From CAZJJK01 sp964546285 (GTDB taxonomy: Bacteria; Spirochaetota; Spirochaetia; Treponematales; Breznakiellaceae), in contig CAZJJK010000003.1 of the NCBI GenBank assembly GCA_964546285.1, positions 22,646 through 86,645 of the forward strand: a DNA stretch of 64,000 bases, given 5' to 3'. The notes beneath the pieces are model-generated. The model saw only the letters and a program-made list of their open reading frames with translations. It searched no databases and was not told the DNA's origin. This document shows positions 44,969-53,608 of this stretch, piece after piece. The position numbers and the translations under genes are program-made. The stretch's first letter is position 1; every line of letters begins with the position of its first letter.

Positions 44969-45918
44969 TATGAGGCCGTCCCTTTTTGTTCTAGTCTTGC
45001 CGAAAAAGCCTCTAAGCTGGATAAATATGACGCCAGTTCGTTTTTTCCCGCTGTTATACCGCCAAAGCGTATTGTATCAGCGCGGGAGATAAGCATTTGA
45101 ATGAAAGGCGCGTGTGTGTTGGGAAGTATTCCCGCTTGAAAAGCGGCTTCATAGTCGCGAACGGACCAGACTCGGCAATCCACGCCTAGACAAGTGGACA
45201 GGTAGGCGCGAAGGGCGGGTATCAATATATCCATGAATGAGCCAGAGGCGGGCTCACCCTTGGAATCAAGCCTTTCCCTTAGTACCTTAATGACCTTCTT
45301 AAAAGTTTTACTGGCGCTACGTCTCTTAAGCGCCGCTAGAAAGGGGCTATACCAGCTTTTACCCTTAAGAAGGAGAACCACCAAACCAAGGGGCGCTATG
45401 ATAAATACGCTTAATAGAGTTAGAACAAGCGGCAGTACGCCAGGCGGCATTAAGACGCCAGCCGCGTTCGCCGGCGTGTTGTCGTCAGGGTTTAGGCTGG
45501 GAGCGACGTTAAAAACAAGCCCGCTTATGGTAAAGGCGCCCGCTTCTATGGCCGGTAAGCTAAGAGAGCCCGGAGCGTAGGCGCTAAAGTCCAAGTGGAT
45601 TTCAGCTTTACCTTCCTTTTTTATGGCTAGGCGAATTTCATGGATAACTAGCTCAGGCCTTGGCTTTGACGCGCCAGCCAAAACATAAACCGCGCCGCTC
45701 TTCATCTGGCTTAAGGAAACGCTTGACAGCTCGTTTTGCTCTATCGGCACTACCATGGTGGCTCGGTCGCCTATATAAACGCTCCGCGGCGTTTGGAAAG
45801 CTTTATTGTCGCTGTTTTCCAGTATCGATTTTTCTTGTGCTTGACACAGAGTGGCGTCTAGGAAGAACGCGGCGGCTATAAAAAGGCCAATAAGCTTGGC
45901 GGCTTTTCCGTGATTCAT
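44968..45918 (-). CDS. Bat-operon membrane protein of unknown function
   Basis: 316 residues. Signal peptide (LIGLFIAAAFFLDATLCQA), a periplasmic beta-rich domain to about residue 155, one transmembrane segment (LPLVLTLLSVFIIAPLGLVVLL), then a cytoplasmic helical domain of about 130 residues (FKKVIKVLRERL and LRAYLSTCLGVDCRVWSV). I do not recognise a precise family, but proteins of this topology occupy the place between DUF58 and BatA in Bat operons and in MoxR-linked clusters. Overlaps of 1 and 4 nt on its two sides show tight coupling. Confidence 0.75.
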   Translation of the reverse strand: MNHGKAAKLIGLFIAAAFFLDATLCQAQEKSILENSDNKAFQTPRSVYIGDRATMVVPIEQNELSSVSLSQMKSGAVYVLAGASKPRPELVIHEIRLAIKKEGKAEIHLDFSAYAPGSLSLPAIEAGAFTISGLVFNVAPSLNPDDNTPANAAGVLMPPGVLPLVLTLLSVFIIAPLGLVVLLLKGKSWYSPFLAALKRRSASKTFKKVIKVLRERLDSKGEPASGSFMDILIPALRAYLSTCLGVDCRVWSVRDYEAAFQAGILPNTHAPFIQMLISRADTIRFGGITAGKNELASYLSSLEAFSARLEQKGTAS

Positions 45919-46787
45919 AAAGCCCGCCTCGGATTGAAAAAACGCGTTAGACGGGCAGCCGCGTCATCGGCGCTTGATATATCGATGTGCCCAATCCGAT
46001 ACCGGGAACAGCTTTCCCGCCATTCGCGGCGGCGATCCTGGTTATAGTGGAGCCAATCGGAACGGAAGGCGGAAGACGCTGTCGGCGCGTGGCAAACAAG
46101 GCCAGTTTCCGGATCCCGCAAGCGCGCTAAACCGGCCGCGGGGATTTCAGCTTCCAGCGGATCCGTTATTCTGAACGCCGCGAAATCATGCCGTCCGGCG
46201 AATTCGGCTAAGCCTTGGTCCCAGTCCAGGCAGAGAAAATCGGATACGATAATAATAAGGCTATGACGCTTTAATCGGCGGCAAGCGCCAATTAAGGCCG
46301 AGCCTAAGCCTGATCCGGGGCCCTTAGTCCGATGGTCCAATAAATATCCAATAATGCTCATCGCTTGAGCGCGGCCAGTTTTAGGCTGAAAAAAACGTTC
46401 CGTTGCCGCGCCAAACACGGCGGCGCCTAGCTGGGCGCCGGCGGCGTTCCCGGCTAACAGGATCAAGGCAGAAACGAGACTTGCTTGTTCCCTCCGGCTA
46501 ATTTCCCCTATGCCAGTATCCATCGATAAGGAGGCGTCAGTAAGGAGAAATATGGTAGTTTCACGTTCCTCGCGGTAAAGCTTAAGATAGGGTTCGCCAA
46601 AACGCGCGCTGACATTTCGATCGATATATTTCGCGTCATCGCCATATTCGTAATGGCGAACTTCGTCAAACTCAATCCCCTGCCCCTTAAAGGGGGCTTT
46701 ATACGCGCCGGAACGTATATCCTCCGCTAAGGTGTTGATAGTGAGGCGCAGGCTTCGCAAGCGCGATAGGACGGTGTCTTTATCCAT
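45915..46787 (-). CDS. DUF58 protein (VWA-like) of the MoxR/Bat operon
   Basis: 290 residues, soluble. DUF58 motifs are GIEFDEVRHYEYGDDAKYID and RNVSARFGEPYLKLYREER. The MIDAS-like FLLTDASLSMDTG keeps DxSxS, and SLIIIVSDFLCLDW is the metal-site Asp strand. MoxR ATPases act with DUF58 and VWA partners to fold or insert metals or subunits. It starts 3 nt after the moxR stop. Confidence 0.9.
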   Translation of the reverse strand: MDKDTVLSRLRSLRLTINTLAEDIRSGAYKAPFKGQGIEFDEVRHYEYGDDAKYIDRNVSARFGEPYLKLYREERETTIFLLTDASLSMDTGIGEISRREQASLVSALILLAGNAAGAQLGAAVFGAATERFFQPKTGRAQAMSIIGYLLDHRTKGPGSGLGSALIGACRRLKRHSLIIIVSDFLCLDWDQGLAEFAGRHDFAAFRITDPLEAEIPAAGLARLRDPETGLVCHAPTASSAFRSDWLHYNQDRRREWRESCSRYRIGHIDISSADDAAARLTRFFNPRRAL

Positions 46788-46790
46788 CGC

Positions 46791-47789
46791 TTAGGGGAGA
46801 GGAACCATAGTGATGAGGGTTTTTACGATATCGTCGGTTTTTAATCCTTCGGATTCAGCTTCAAAGGACAGAACGATCCTATGTCGTAGAACTTCTATAG
46901 CGGCCGCCTTAATGTCATCAGGCAGAACAAAAGCGCGGCCAGCGAACAATGCTTTAACTTTGGCGCAACGGAATAGGGCGATAGAAGCGCGCGGCGAGGC
47001 GCCGAAAGCGATATGCCGATGGATAGGCGCGGCGGGCGCTTTTTTCCGCGGCGGGCGTGTGGCGCTTGTCAAAGCCACCGCGTAAGCGACTAAACGTTCA
47101 TCAATCTGGATATCCTCCAGCGTATTTCGGATAAGCGTAAGTTCATTCGGACCGAATATTCGTTTAATTGGCGAAGGCGCTTCCGGCGCTTGGGCCGCCA
47201 AACGTACTATTCGCTGTTCTTCGGCGGCGCTCGGGTAATCAATTACAAGTTTAAGCAAAAATCGATCCAGCTCGGCTTCCGGCAGAGCATAGGTGCCTTC
47301 CTGCTCAATGGGGTTTTGGGTTGCTAAGACAATAAAGGGATCTGGCAGTGACAGCCTTTCTTCTCCAATGCTTACCTGTTTTTCTTCCATCGCTTCCAGT
47401 AAGGCCGATTGAACCTTGGCCGGCGCGCGGTTGATCTCATCAGCCAGTACGATGTTGGCGAATATCGGCCCGCGCCTAACGCTGAACGTCGCTATCGCCG
47501 CTTGCCAGATAAGAGAGCCGGTCAAGTCCGCCGGAAGGAGGTCCGGCGTAAATTGCACGCGTTTAAACGACAAACCGCTCAGTTCGGCTAGACATTTAAC
47601 CGCTAAGGTTTTCGCCAGTCCTGGGACTCCTTCTAGCAGCACATGCCCTCCGGCGAAAAGAGCGCATAATAGTCCATCAACCATATTTTCTTGGCCAATC
47701 AGCCGTTTGCCGATTTCTTGGCGGCACTGGCTCACGATATCGACGGCTTTGTGTAAACGTTCAGTTTCCATATGGCTGATTTTAACCAT
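46791..47789 (-). CDS. MoxR-family AAA+ ATPase
   Basis: 332 residues from the ATG at 47789; a TTG at 47807 and an ATG at 47771 are alternatives and none has a strong ribosome site. Walker A GVPGLAKT, Walker B IVLADEINRAPAKVQSALLEA, sensor 1 ATQNPIEQEGTYALPEAELD, and the Arg-finger region RFLLKL are all present. It is the chaperone-like ATPase heading the Bat operon, working on the VWA proteins downstream. It is divergent from the aminotransferase gene, sharing a 55-bp region. Confidence 0.92.
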   Translation of the reverse strand: MVKISHMETERLHKAVDIVSQCRQEIGKRLIGQENMVDGLLCALFAGGHVLLEGVPGLAKTLAVKCLAELSGLSFKRVQFTPDLLPADLTGSLIWQAAIATFSVRRGPIFANIVLADEINRAPAKVQSALLEAMEEKQVSIGEERLSLPDPFIVLATQNPIEQEGTYALPEAELDRFLLKLVIDYPSAAEEQRIVRLAAQAPEAPSPIKRIFGPNELTLIRNTLEDIQIDERLVAYAVALTSATRPPRKKAPAAPIHRHIAFGASPRASIALFRCAKVKALFAGRAFVLPDDIKAAAIEVLRHRIVLSFEAESEGLKTDDIVKTLITMVPLP

Positions 47790-47809
47790 CGTATTCTTTA
47801 ATAGCAATA

Positions 47810-47838
47810 TTGACAGGCGGCGGGTCTTCCTCTACCTT
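47810..47838 (+). promoter_or_regulatory. leaderless promoter before 47845
   Basis: TTGACA, 17 bp, TACCTT, then 6 nt to the ATG. There is no Shine-Dalgarno. Confidence 0.6.
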
Positions 47839-47844
47839 ACGGCC

Positions 47845-49137
47845 ATGAACCCCTTAGCGCAGGAATTAAATGATGTATTGGCTGGAACGGTAGTTGACCG
47901 TTTGTTATCGGATCTTGGGCGGCGGCTCTATTTTCCCAAAGGGATAATCTCTCAAACCGCCGAGGCGAAAAAATTAGCGCATACCGTAAACGCTACTATC
48001 GGTTTGGCTTATAATAAAGGGCAGCCGCTTGTTTTATCGGCGATTCACGATAGCCTGCCAACCCTAAACGCGGCGCAAGCTGTCGCTTACGCGCCGACAG
48101 CTGGCGTTGACAGCGTCCGGACTTTATGGCGCGACGCTATGCTTAAGAAGAACCCTTCTATCAAGCTTGAAAATATATCTTTGCCAGCGGCTGTCCCAGG
48201 TCTGACTTCCGGCCTTTTTTATATAGCCGATCTTTTTTTAAATGAAGGCGCGCGGATGCTCGTAAGCGATCCTTGCTGGGATAATTATGGGCTTATTTTC
48301 GCTGATCGTCGCGGCGCGCACGTCACGTCTATCCCTTTCTTTGGGGATGGGGCTGGTTTGAATCTATCCGCTATCGAAAAAAGCTTACAGGAGGCCGCCG
48401 CGGAGGGGCCTGTTAGGCTTATTCTTAACTTTCCTCAGAACCCTTCCGGTTATAGTCCGACAGTTACAGAAGCCGAAAGGCTCTTTTCCATTGTCCGCGC
48501 TATAGCGGAGGGTGGACAGGATGTTTTGGTTATCTGCGACGACGCGTATTTTGGATTGAATTATGAGGATACTATTTACAGCCAGTCGCTCTTTGGGGTT
48601 TTCGCCGATATGCATGAGCGTGTTCTGGCTGTAAAGATCGATGGTCCTACTAAAGAAGATTATGTTTGGGGTTTTCGATTAGGCTTTGTGACCTTTGGCT
48701 GCCGCTCCTTAACGCCAGAGGCCTTTGACGCGTTGGAAAAGAAAATAATGGGCGCGATACGCTCTTCCGTTTCCTGCTCAAACAGCGCGGCGCAATTTTT
48801 ATTGGAAAAATCTACCCTTGATCCAAGGACGAGCCAGGAAAAGGCGCAATTCAGCGCCATGCTTAAAGAGCGGTACGATATGGTTAAGGCCTTTATTACG
48901 GAGCGGAAAGAGCACCCAAAACTTCACGCTCTGCCCTTCAATTCGGGGTATTTCATGAGTTTTGTTTGTCGCGGCGGTGGGGCGGAGAAACTGCGCCGTA
49001 TTTTGCTGGAAAAAGAGGGAATTGGCACGATATCCTTTAACGATAAATATCTACGGGTCGCTTTCTCAAGCGTGGACAGCGAGCGGATTAATGGAATGCT
49101 CTCCGCTATTTACGCCGCGGCCTCCGCTATGGATTAA
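47845..49137 (+). CDS. class I/II PLP-dependent aminotransferase
   Basis: 430 residues from MNPLAQELNDVLAG. The open frame extends 143 codons upstream, but that part lies antisense inside moxR and the promoter fixes the ATG at 47845. The fold-type I pattern is seen in YAPTAGVDSVRTLW, SDPCWDNYGLIF, LNFPQNPSGYSPT, ICDDAYFGLNYED and the PLP-Lys region DGPTKEDYVWGFRLGF, then GYFMSF near the C terminus. The TKEDYVWG Lys site differs from the usual SxSK of aspartate-type enzymes and marks a distinct subgroup. Substrate unknown. Confidence 0.88.
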   Translation: MNPLAQELNDVLAGTVVDRLLSDLGRRLYFPKGIISQTAEAKKLAHTVNATIGLAYNKGQPLVLSAIHDSLPTLNAAQAVAYAPTAGVDSVRTLWRDAMLKKNPSIKLENISLPAAVPGLTSGLFYIADLFLNEGARMLVSDPCWDNYGLIFADRRGAHVTSIPFFGDGAGLNLSAIEKSLQEAAAEGPVRLILNFPQNPSGYSPTVTEAERLFSIVRAIAEGGQDVLVICDDAYFGLNYEDTIYSQSLFGVFADMHERVLAVKIDGPTKEDYVWGFRLGFVTFGCRSLTPEAFDALEKKIMGAIRSSVSCSNSAAQFLLEKSTLDPRTSQEKAQFSAMLKERYDMVKAFITERKEHPKLHALPFNSGYFMSFVCRGGGAEKLRRILLEKEGIGTISFNDKYLRVAFSSVDSERINGMLSAIYAAASAMD

Positions 49138-49467
49138 GTAAAGGCTAGCTCCTATTTTCAGCAGGCGGCGGCTGTCCGGTATATCTTTCGAAGCCGCTTG
49201 CCCGCGTTTGTTTGAGCGCGTGTGAGCCGTCTTGAGAGTTCCACGTTTGTATGCCTATTGGGCGCTCCCTTTTCCGCGCTCTTGGCGGCGGTTTCTTCAT
49301 TTTATCTATGTGCCGCCGCCAAGACCCCTGTAAATCATTCAGATATTATTCTATGTCTGACAATGAATTATAATGAGGTACTCGCGTCTTTTAAGGCTGG
49401 GCCAGCTCTACGCCGGCCTTTTTTGTCCAAATCTGGACTTGCCGTGGCGGCCGGACAGACCAACAGT
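49138..49467. other. intergenic region with long inverted repeat and distal terminator
   Basis: 330 bp between convergent genes. A perfect 12-bp inverted repeat, TCTTGGCGGCGG at 49280-49291 and its complement at 49313-49324, encloses a 21-nt loop. A terminator follows at 49393-49424. The single 91-codon frame here does not look like a real protein. It could be a long 3' UTR or hold a small RNA. Confidence 0.45.
49393..49424 (+). terminator. rho-independent terminator
   Basis: Stem AAGGCTGG (49393-49400) with CCGGCCTT (49413-49420), one G-U pair, 12-nt loop, followed by TTTTTT. It lies 255 bp after the aminotransferase stop. Confidence 0.65.
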
Positions 49468-52400
49468 TTACTGGTCGCTTACACCATCGCGGCGTAGAAT
49501 GATACCGTCATACGGATCAAGCGTGACTTCTTTACAGGGACTGCCGTCGTTGTAGCGGGCCTCCGATTCCACAAGCAGGGCGTCGGCGTAGAGCAACCCA
49601 GATTCGGCGCCGCTAAGCCTGAGAACGGGAGCGTCGCGAGCCGCGAGCTTGACTGTAACTAGCTTGTTCCACGCGTCCGCGCCGACGCGCTGGTCCAGTT
49701 TAGCTTTGGCCACAAGCTCGCCGCGCGCATGGATTTCATAGGTCGCGGACAAGGCGCGCTTATCGCGGTTAGGGGCGTCGCATAGCCAGGCGCTTATCGT
49801 ATAGACGCCGTCTTGGGGGATGTTTAAGCGATATTCGACAGCCGCGTCCGCCTGATCGGTTTCATGGCAGGAGCCGTCCCAAGCGTTATGGAAGGGCCCG
49901 TCCACCTGCCACTCGTAAGTTTCGTATCTCGCCGTTTTCCAGTATCCCGTGAAGAGCGGTTCAGCGGAGCCGTCGTCCAAGATATACTGGCGTAACGGCG
50001 CTTGGTTTCCCATAAAGCGCGATAAACCGGCTTCCAGCTTGACCGTCTTGGGCTCCTTCGTGCCGTTGAGGAGGACGACGCCACGCTCGAAGTCACGTCG
50101 ATAGAGATTAGGCGCTTGGTGTTCCATGGACACGGCATCGATATAGACCGCGCCCTTCTCCTCGCCAAGGAGAAACTGCAAGCCGCCGTCGGAGCGGGTT
50201 CCCGTAGCGTTGAAGGGCAGCTCATAGTCTGTCCAATCGCTGTCTAGGGGGAGCCTTGTCCACAAACCAAGGCCCTCCCACTCACCAGCCCGCCGTTGCA
50301 GGGAGACGACGAGATAGCGGGGCTTATCGGCTTTAGCGCGGAAACGAACGATGTAGGGCTCATCCTTTGCCACGGACACGCTATCACGGAACAGGTTGAT
50401 ACAATGGGCGGGACTGCCGGGAGGCAGGGCTTCCACATCGATCTTGACAGCGTTGGAGGAAGCTATTCCCGAGGCTGGAAACGATACGGTGGTCCTGGCG
50501 GCTTCATCGGCCCAGAAACCCCAGGGCGCGGCGAGGGGCGGGGTGAAACCCTCCCTCGGGATGACGCTAAGCGAGGCCTGGCTTTGGGCGGCGTAGACGT
50601 TGACCGCCGGTCCAAGGGGCGAGCCTATATTAAAGCCGAATTCGTCATAGCTCCATTCTTCGCAGTAGAGCACATCGCTGAAGTGGCGTTCGAACAAGCC
50701 GTTACCCATTAGGGCGGTGCAGAGGCCAAAGCGCATGGTCGGATACCAGTCACGGGTGAAGGAAAGAACCCCCGCCGGGATGAGACGTTCCGCCTCTTGG
50801 AAGGAGGAATAGACGCCATAGCCGTACCCCAAGCGATTGGGAGCGCCCGCGTCGATAATGGAGATATGTGGCTCTGAATTTCCCTTCCCCCAGCCAAGAT
50901 ATGAGCCTAATAATTCGGAGAAACCCATTCGGCCCTCTATCGTGTTGACGCACGCGAAACCGATATTATTCCCCTCAAAATATTCCCCATACTCCTCGAC
51001 CCCTCCGCCCAGGTGGCCGCTTATGATGGCGCCCGGCATTTCTTCTCGGAAGCGCCTGACGATTTCGATCATGCCCGCTTTCCAAGCAGCGTCAAGGCTG
51101 GCTGGATCATCGGCCTGGCCGTCATTATCGGCATCAATGGCGATGGGGCGGCCGTAGGAATCACTTTTCGTCCAGGATACGTTGAAACTGTAGCTGTCGA
51201 AGAAGGCTCCATCCAGAAGGAGCCCTGAATCAAGGATGGATCGCTTGACGCGCTCCACATTATAAGCCACCACCTCAGGGCGGGTGATATTGAGGCGTTG
51301 CGAGCCCGGCCACAGTACGATGCGCTGTCCCTTTGTATCCTTTAGGAAATAGCTGTCCGGCACGGGCTCGTCTCCATCAAAGTGTTCAAGGGGCTGTAGG
51401 GTGCCAAGGAGTACGATATCTGGATTAACTTCTCTTATCCGCCTGAGACTTTCAGGATCGGTACAAGCTGGTACGGCCAATTGGAGAGAAGCTGTATAGT
51501 CGCGGTATTCGCTTTCCGATAGGCGCCAGCTCCACAGATTGGCGATACGTGGGTAGTCGTTTTTTAGAGCCGGTACGCTGCGGTACATAAGAATGGCCGT
51601 GAAAGCTGGGGCGAAGGAAGCGCGTAGATAGACAGTGCTGACAGTGGCCGGGTCGGCGGATAGTCCCTCAATAAGGCCTTCATGGTGGGTAGCTTCCGTT
51701 TCGGTTCCAAATCTGGCCATGTCCGCGAAGGGCAGGTCGCGATTCACTGAATAACGGAGTTCGGCGGGCTGGGCGCTGCTCGCCGTCAAGCGGACTGACG
51801 TGCTACCCGCCGAGAGGAGTCCAGAGCCGGGCGTGATGTTTGAGATAGGGACGCCGCGAAAGGTGAAGGAGCCTCGTCCTTGACCGGCCTGGAGTTCCAC
51901 TAGGTCTCCGACGGCGAGAGAGGCTAGGGGATAGGACACTTCCGCCGGGGCGGGAGCGTGGCCGCGGCTAGCCTCAGTGGCGATACGCGATGGACTGAGG
52001 ACCTCGTTCCGAATGCGTATGGCGGCTATAGCGTAATTCGGATTACCGAGGGTAAAGACAGTGGCCGCTGATGGCGCGCGATAGCTTCCCTCGTTCGTGT
52101 CGCCCGCGGTTTTGCCGTCCACATATATACGCATGAAGTTTGCCTTCTCCGAGAAGTTAAAGGCTACATGATGCCAGGAACCGGCTTCCCAATCGCGCAT
52201 GGAAGCCGCGTCGGAATACGCGCTCAAGTATTCTCCACCCACCATAGCCTGGGCGCAGACGACGCCGGTCCAGACTTGCCGGATGTGTAAGCTATCGCCG
52301 TTGGATGCGGTATAGGCGAAAAGCGATAGGTCGCCTGAGTAAGCCCCGTCCTTTCCATCGAAGAGGGGGGATACCCAAAAATCGATGCTACCCTCACTCA

Positions 52401-52791
52401 AATCCGTGTTGCCGGCCGCCGTGTAAGCGAGACCCTGAGCCGGCGCGATGAAAGCTTGCCCGAAACGCCCCGGGATGAAACGCGCGCCGGCGACTGAGCG
52501 GGGTGACTCCCCGCGCGCCGTTTCTAGGCAGCCGTCGCCTGACAGGAAAAAGCTTTCCGCTACCGTCTCCTCGGCGACGGTCCGGCCGTTGACGCTCCAC
52601 CGGTATAAGCTGCCGGGCGCGACGGCTCCAAGGGAGGCCGCGACAAGGGAATAATCGGAGCTGGGCGCCAAGGCGAGGGCTTCGGTTTCAGACCAGGCGT
52701 CCCCGGCTATACAAAAAAGAAGCGCAAATATAACGATGCCCGTTTGGCGGCGGAAAGGACGGATGGACATGACTGACTGCTTAACTATCAT
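49468..52791 (-). CDS. large secreted glycoside hydrolase-like multidomain protein
   Basis: 1107 residues. Signal peptide within the first 35 residues (TGIVIFALLFCIAGDAWS). About 85-270 is a LamG/concanavalin-like domain (DFWVSPLFDGKDGAY, WHHVAFNFSEKANFMRIYVD). About 385-740 resembles a TIM-barrel putative glycoside hydrolase: ANLWSWRLSESEYRDY, IVLLGTLQPLEHFDGD, LLDGAFFDSYSFNVSW with acidic pair, and AIISGHLGGGVEEY. About 765-900 is a CBM-like sandwich (YIVRFRAKADKPRYLVVSLQ). The last about 120 residues match the golvesin/Xly carbohydrate-binding-like pattern (GVYTISAWLCDAPNRDKR, LLYADALLVES). It is probably a surface or secreted polysaccharide-acting protein; the substrate is unknown. Confidence 0.75.
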   Translation of the reverse strand: MIVKQSVMSIRPFRRQTGIVIFALLFCIAGDAWSETEALALAPSSDYSLVAASLGAVAPGSLYRWSVNGRTVAEETVAESFFLSGDGCLETARGESPRSVAGARFIPGRFGQAFIAPAQGLAYTAAGNTDLSEGSIDFWVSPLFDGKDGAYSGDLSLFAYTASNGDSLHIRQVWTGVVCAQAMVGGEYLSAYSDAASMRDWEAGSWHHVAFNFSEKANFMRIYVDGKTAGDTNEGSYRAPSAATVFTLGNPNYAIAAIRIRNEVLSPSRIATEASRGHAPAPAEVSYPLASLAVGDLVELQAGQGRGSFTFRGVPISNITPGSGLLSAGSTSVRLTASSAQPAELRYSVNRDLPFADMARFGTETEATHHEGLIEGLSADPATVSTVYLRASFAPAFTAILMYRSVPALKNDYPRIANLWSWRLSESEYRDYTASLQLAVPACTDPESLRRIREVNPDIVLLGTLQPLEHFDGDEPVPDSYFLKDTKGQRIVLWPGSQRLNITRPEVVAYNVERVKRSILDSGLLLDGAFFDSYSFNVSWTKSDSYGRPIAIDADNDGQADDPASLDAAWKAGMIEIVRRFREEMPGAIISGHLGGGVEEYGEYFEGNNIGFACVNTIEGRMGFSELLGSYLGWGKGNSEPHISIIDAGAPNRLGYGYGVYSSFQEAERLIPAGVLSFTRDWYPTMRFGLCTALMGNGLFERHFSDVLYCEEWSYDEFGFNIGSPLGPAVNVYAAQSQASLSVIPREGFTPPLAAPWGFWADEAARTTVSFPASGIASSNAVKIDVEALPPGSPAHCINLFRDSVSVAKDEPYIVRFRAKADKPRYLVVSLQRRAGEWEGLGLWTRLPLDSDWTDYELPFNATGTRSDGGLQFLLGEEKGAVYIDAVSMEHQAPNLYRRDFERGVVLLNGTKEPKTVKLEAGLSRFMGNQAPLRQYILDDGSAEPLFTGYWKTARYETYEWQVDGPFHNAWDGSCHETDQADAAVEYRLNIPQDGVYTISAWLCDAPNRDKRALSATYEIHARGELVAKAKLDQRVGADAWNKLVTVKLAARDAPVLRLSGAESGLLYADALLVESEARYNDGSPCKEVTLDPYDGIILRRDGVSDQ

Positions 52792-52809
52792 AGTTCCCTC
52801 ATTTTTCCT

Positions 52810-53039
52810 TAGTGTACCGAAGCTTTGATTTCTTATTATAGGAGTATAGCGGCGAAAAGGACTTTACTTCTACACACGCTAGGACGCGGGTTTGCTTGAT
52901 TATGGTTAACGCTAAGCCGTGGAGGAAATGCCTAAACCATACTGGGTTTTTGACGTTTTAAGCCTTTCTTCCCCGCTTCATTTGCTGGCTTGCGATCGCC
53001 GCAAAAGTTAAAATGAAAAACCTAAGCTTCGAAACACCA
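52810..53039. mobile_element. MITE-like element 1, bounded by imperfect terminal inverted repeats
   Basis: Left end at 52810: TTAGTGTACCGAAGCTTTGA. Right end at 53039, read on the minus strand: TGGTGTTTCGAAGCTTAGGT. From GTGT inward 17 of 22 bases agree. The interior (about 190 bp) has no ORF. The right end lies about 5 bp after the stop of the gene at 53044 and the left end 19 bp before the start codon at 52791. The same end sequence recurs at 15256, 55329 and 63922. No transposase is present. Confidence 0.5.
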
Positions 53040-53043
53040 GCCA

Positions 53044-53526
53044 TTAATCCACGATGAGGCGGCTGAAATCTTTTAATTCTGGAATACGACGATATAAGGG
53101 TCCCGCCTTACCGGAGACTTTTTCATCATATCGAATTAAGGACGCGTAAAGATCGTTAATTATCTCAGCTAGGATATTTATATTTGAAAGGAAGTTGGAT
53201 ATCGCCATTTCGCGCAGAACCCGATCATCGGAATGTTTTTGACCAAGACTGCCAAGGCGAATACGTAACATAGGGGACAACTCATGTTTCGATAGAGACA
53301 CAAAATGGGCGAAAACCGCCAGTTGCCTATATAGCTCATCCAAATGATGCCCTTGGTAATTCACCTCTTCCGTAGTCTCGGTTAGGTTTTCAATTTGCTC
53401 CCAAGCGAGCCTGTCTAGCGGTAATACCAATAAAGCTGGTCTGATATAACGATTGGCTATGTTAGTGCGGTAGTGTTCTCTGAGACGCTCCACCAAGCTC
53501 AACACTTCCGGATCCCTAACTAGCAT
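53044..53526 (-). CDS. conserved-looking helical protein of unknown function
   Basis: 160 residues from the ATG at 53526, which has GGAGG four nt upstream; ATG 53547 and TTG 53580 are longer alternatives. Soluble and largely helical, with LSLVERLREHYRTNIANRY near the N terminus and NFLSNINILAEIINDLYASL in the last third. No motif I recognise. It is divergent from the solute-binding lipoprotein gene, and the latter's -35 box (53574) lies just upstream of it. Confidence 0.6.
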   Translation of the reverse strand: MLVRDPEVLSLVERLREHYRTNIANRYIRPALLVLPLDRLAWEQIENLTETTEEVNYQGHHLDELYRQLAVFAHFVSLSKHELSPMLRIRLGSLGQKHSDDRVLREMAISNFLSNINILAEIINDLYASLIRYDEKVSGKAGPLYRRIPELKDFSRLIVD

Positions 53527-53573
53527 TGGACCTCCATTGTCATTCATTTGAATTTTAATCCCTTGATCGTGGA

Positions 53574-53602
53574 TTGACAAGCGCGTTTACCCCTCTTAGG
53601 AT
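53574..53602 (+). promoter_or_regulatory. leaderless promoter before the GTG at 53609
   Basis: Consensus TTGACA, 17 bp, TAGGAT, then 6 nt to the GTG start. There is no Shine-Dalgarno. The clearest example of the pattern in the window. Confidence 0.65.
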
Positions 53603-53608
53603 GCGTGC

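Noticed and set aside
47416..47844. N-terminal extension of the aminotransferase frame
   Set aside because: Antisense within moxR; the promoter at 47810-47838 and the protein pattern place the start at 47845.
49222..49497. 91-codon frame between the aminotransferase and glycoside hydrolase-like genes
   Set aside because: It runs through the 12-bp inverted repeat and the terminator, overlaps the end of the convergent gene, has no ribosome site and no protein-like pattern.
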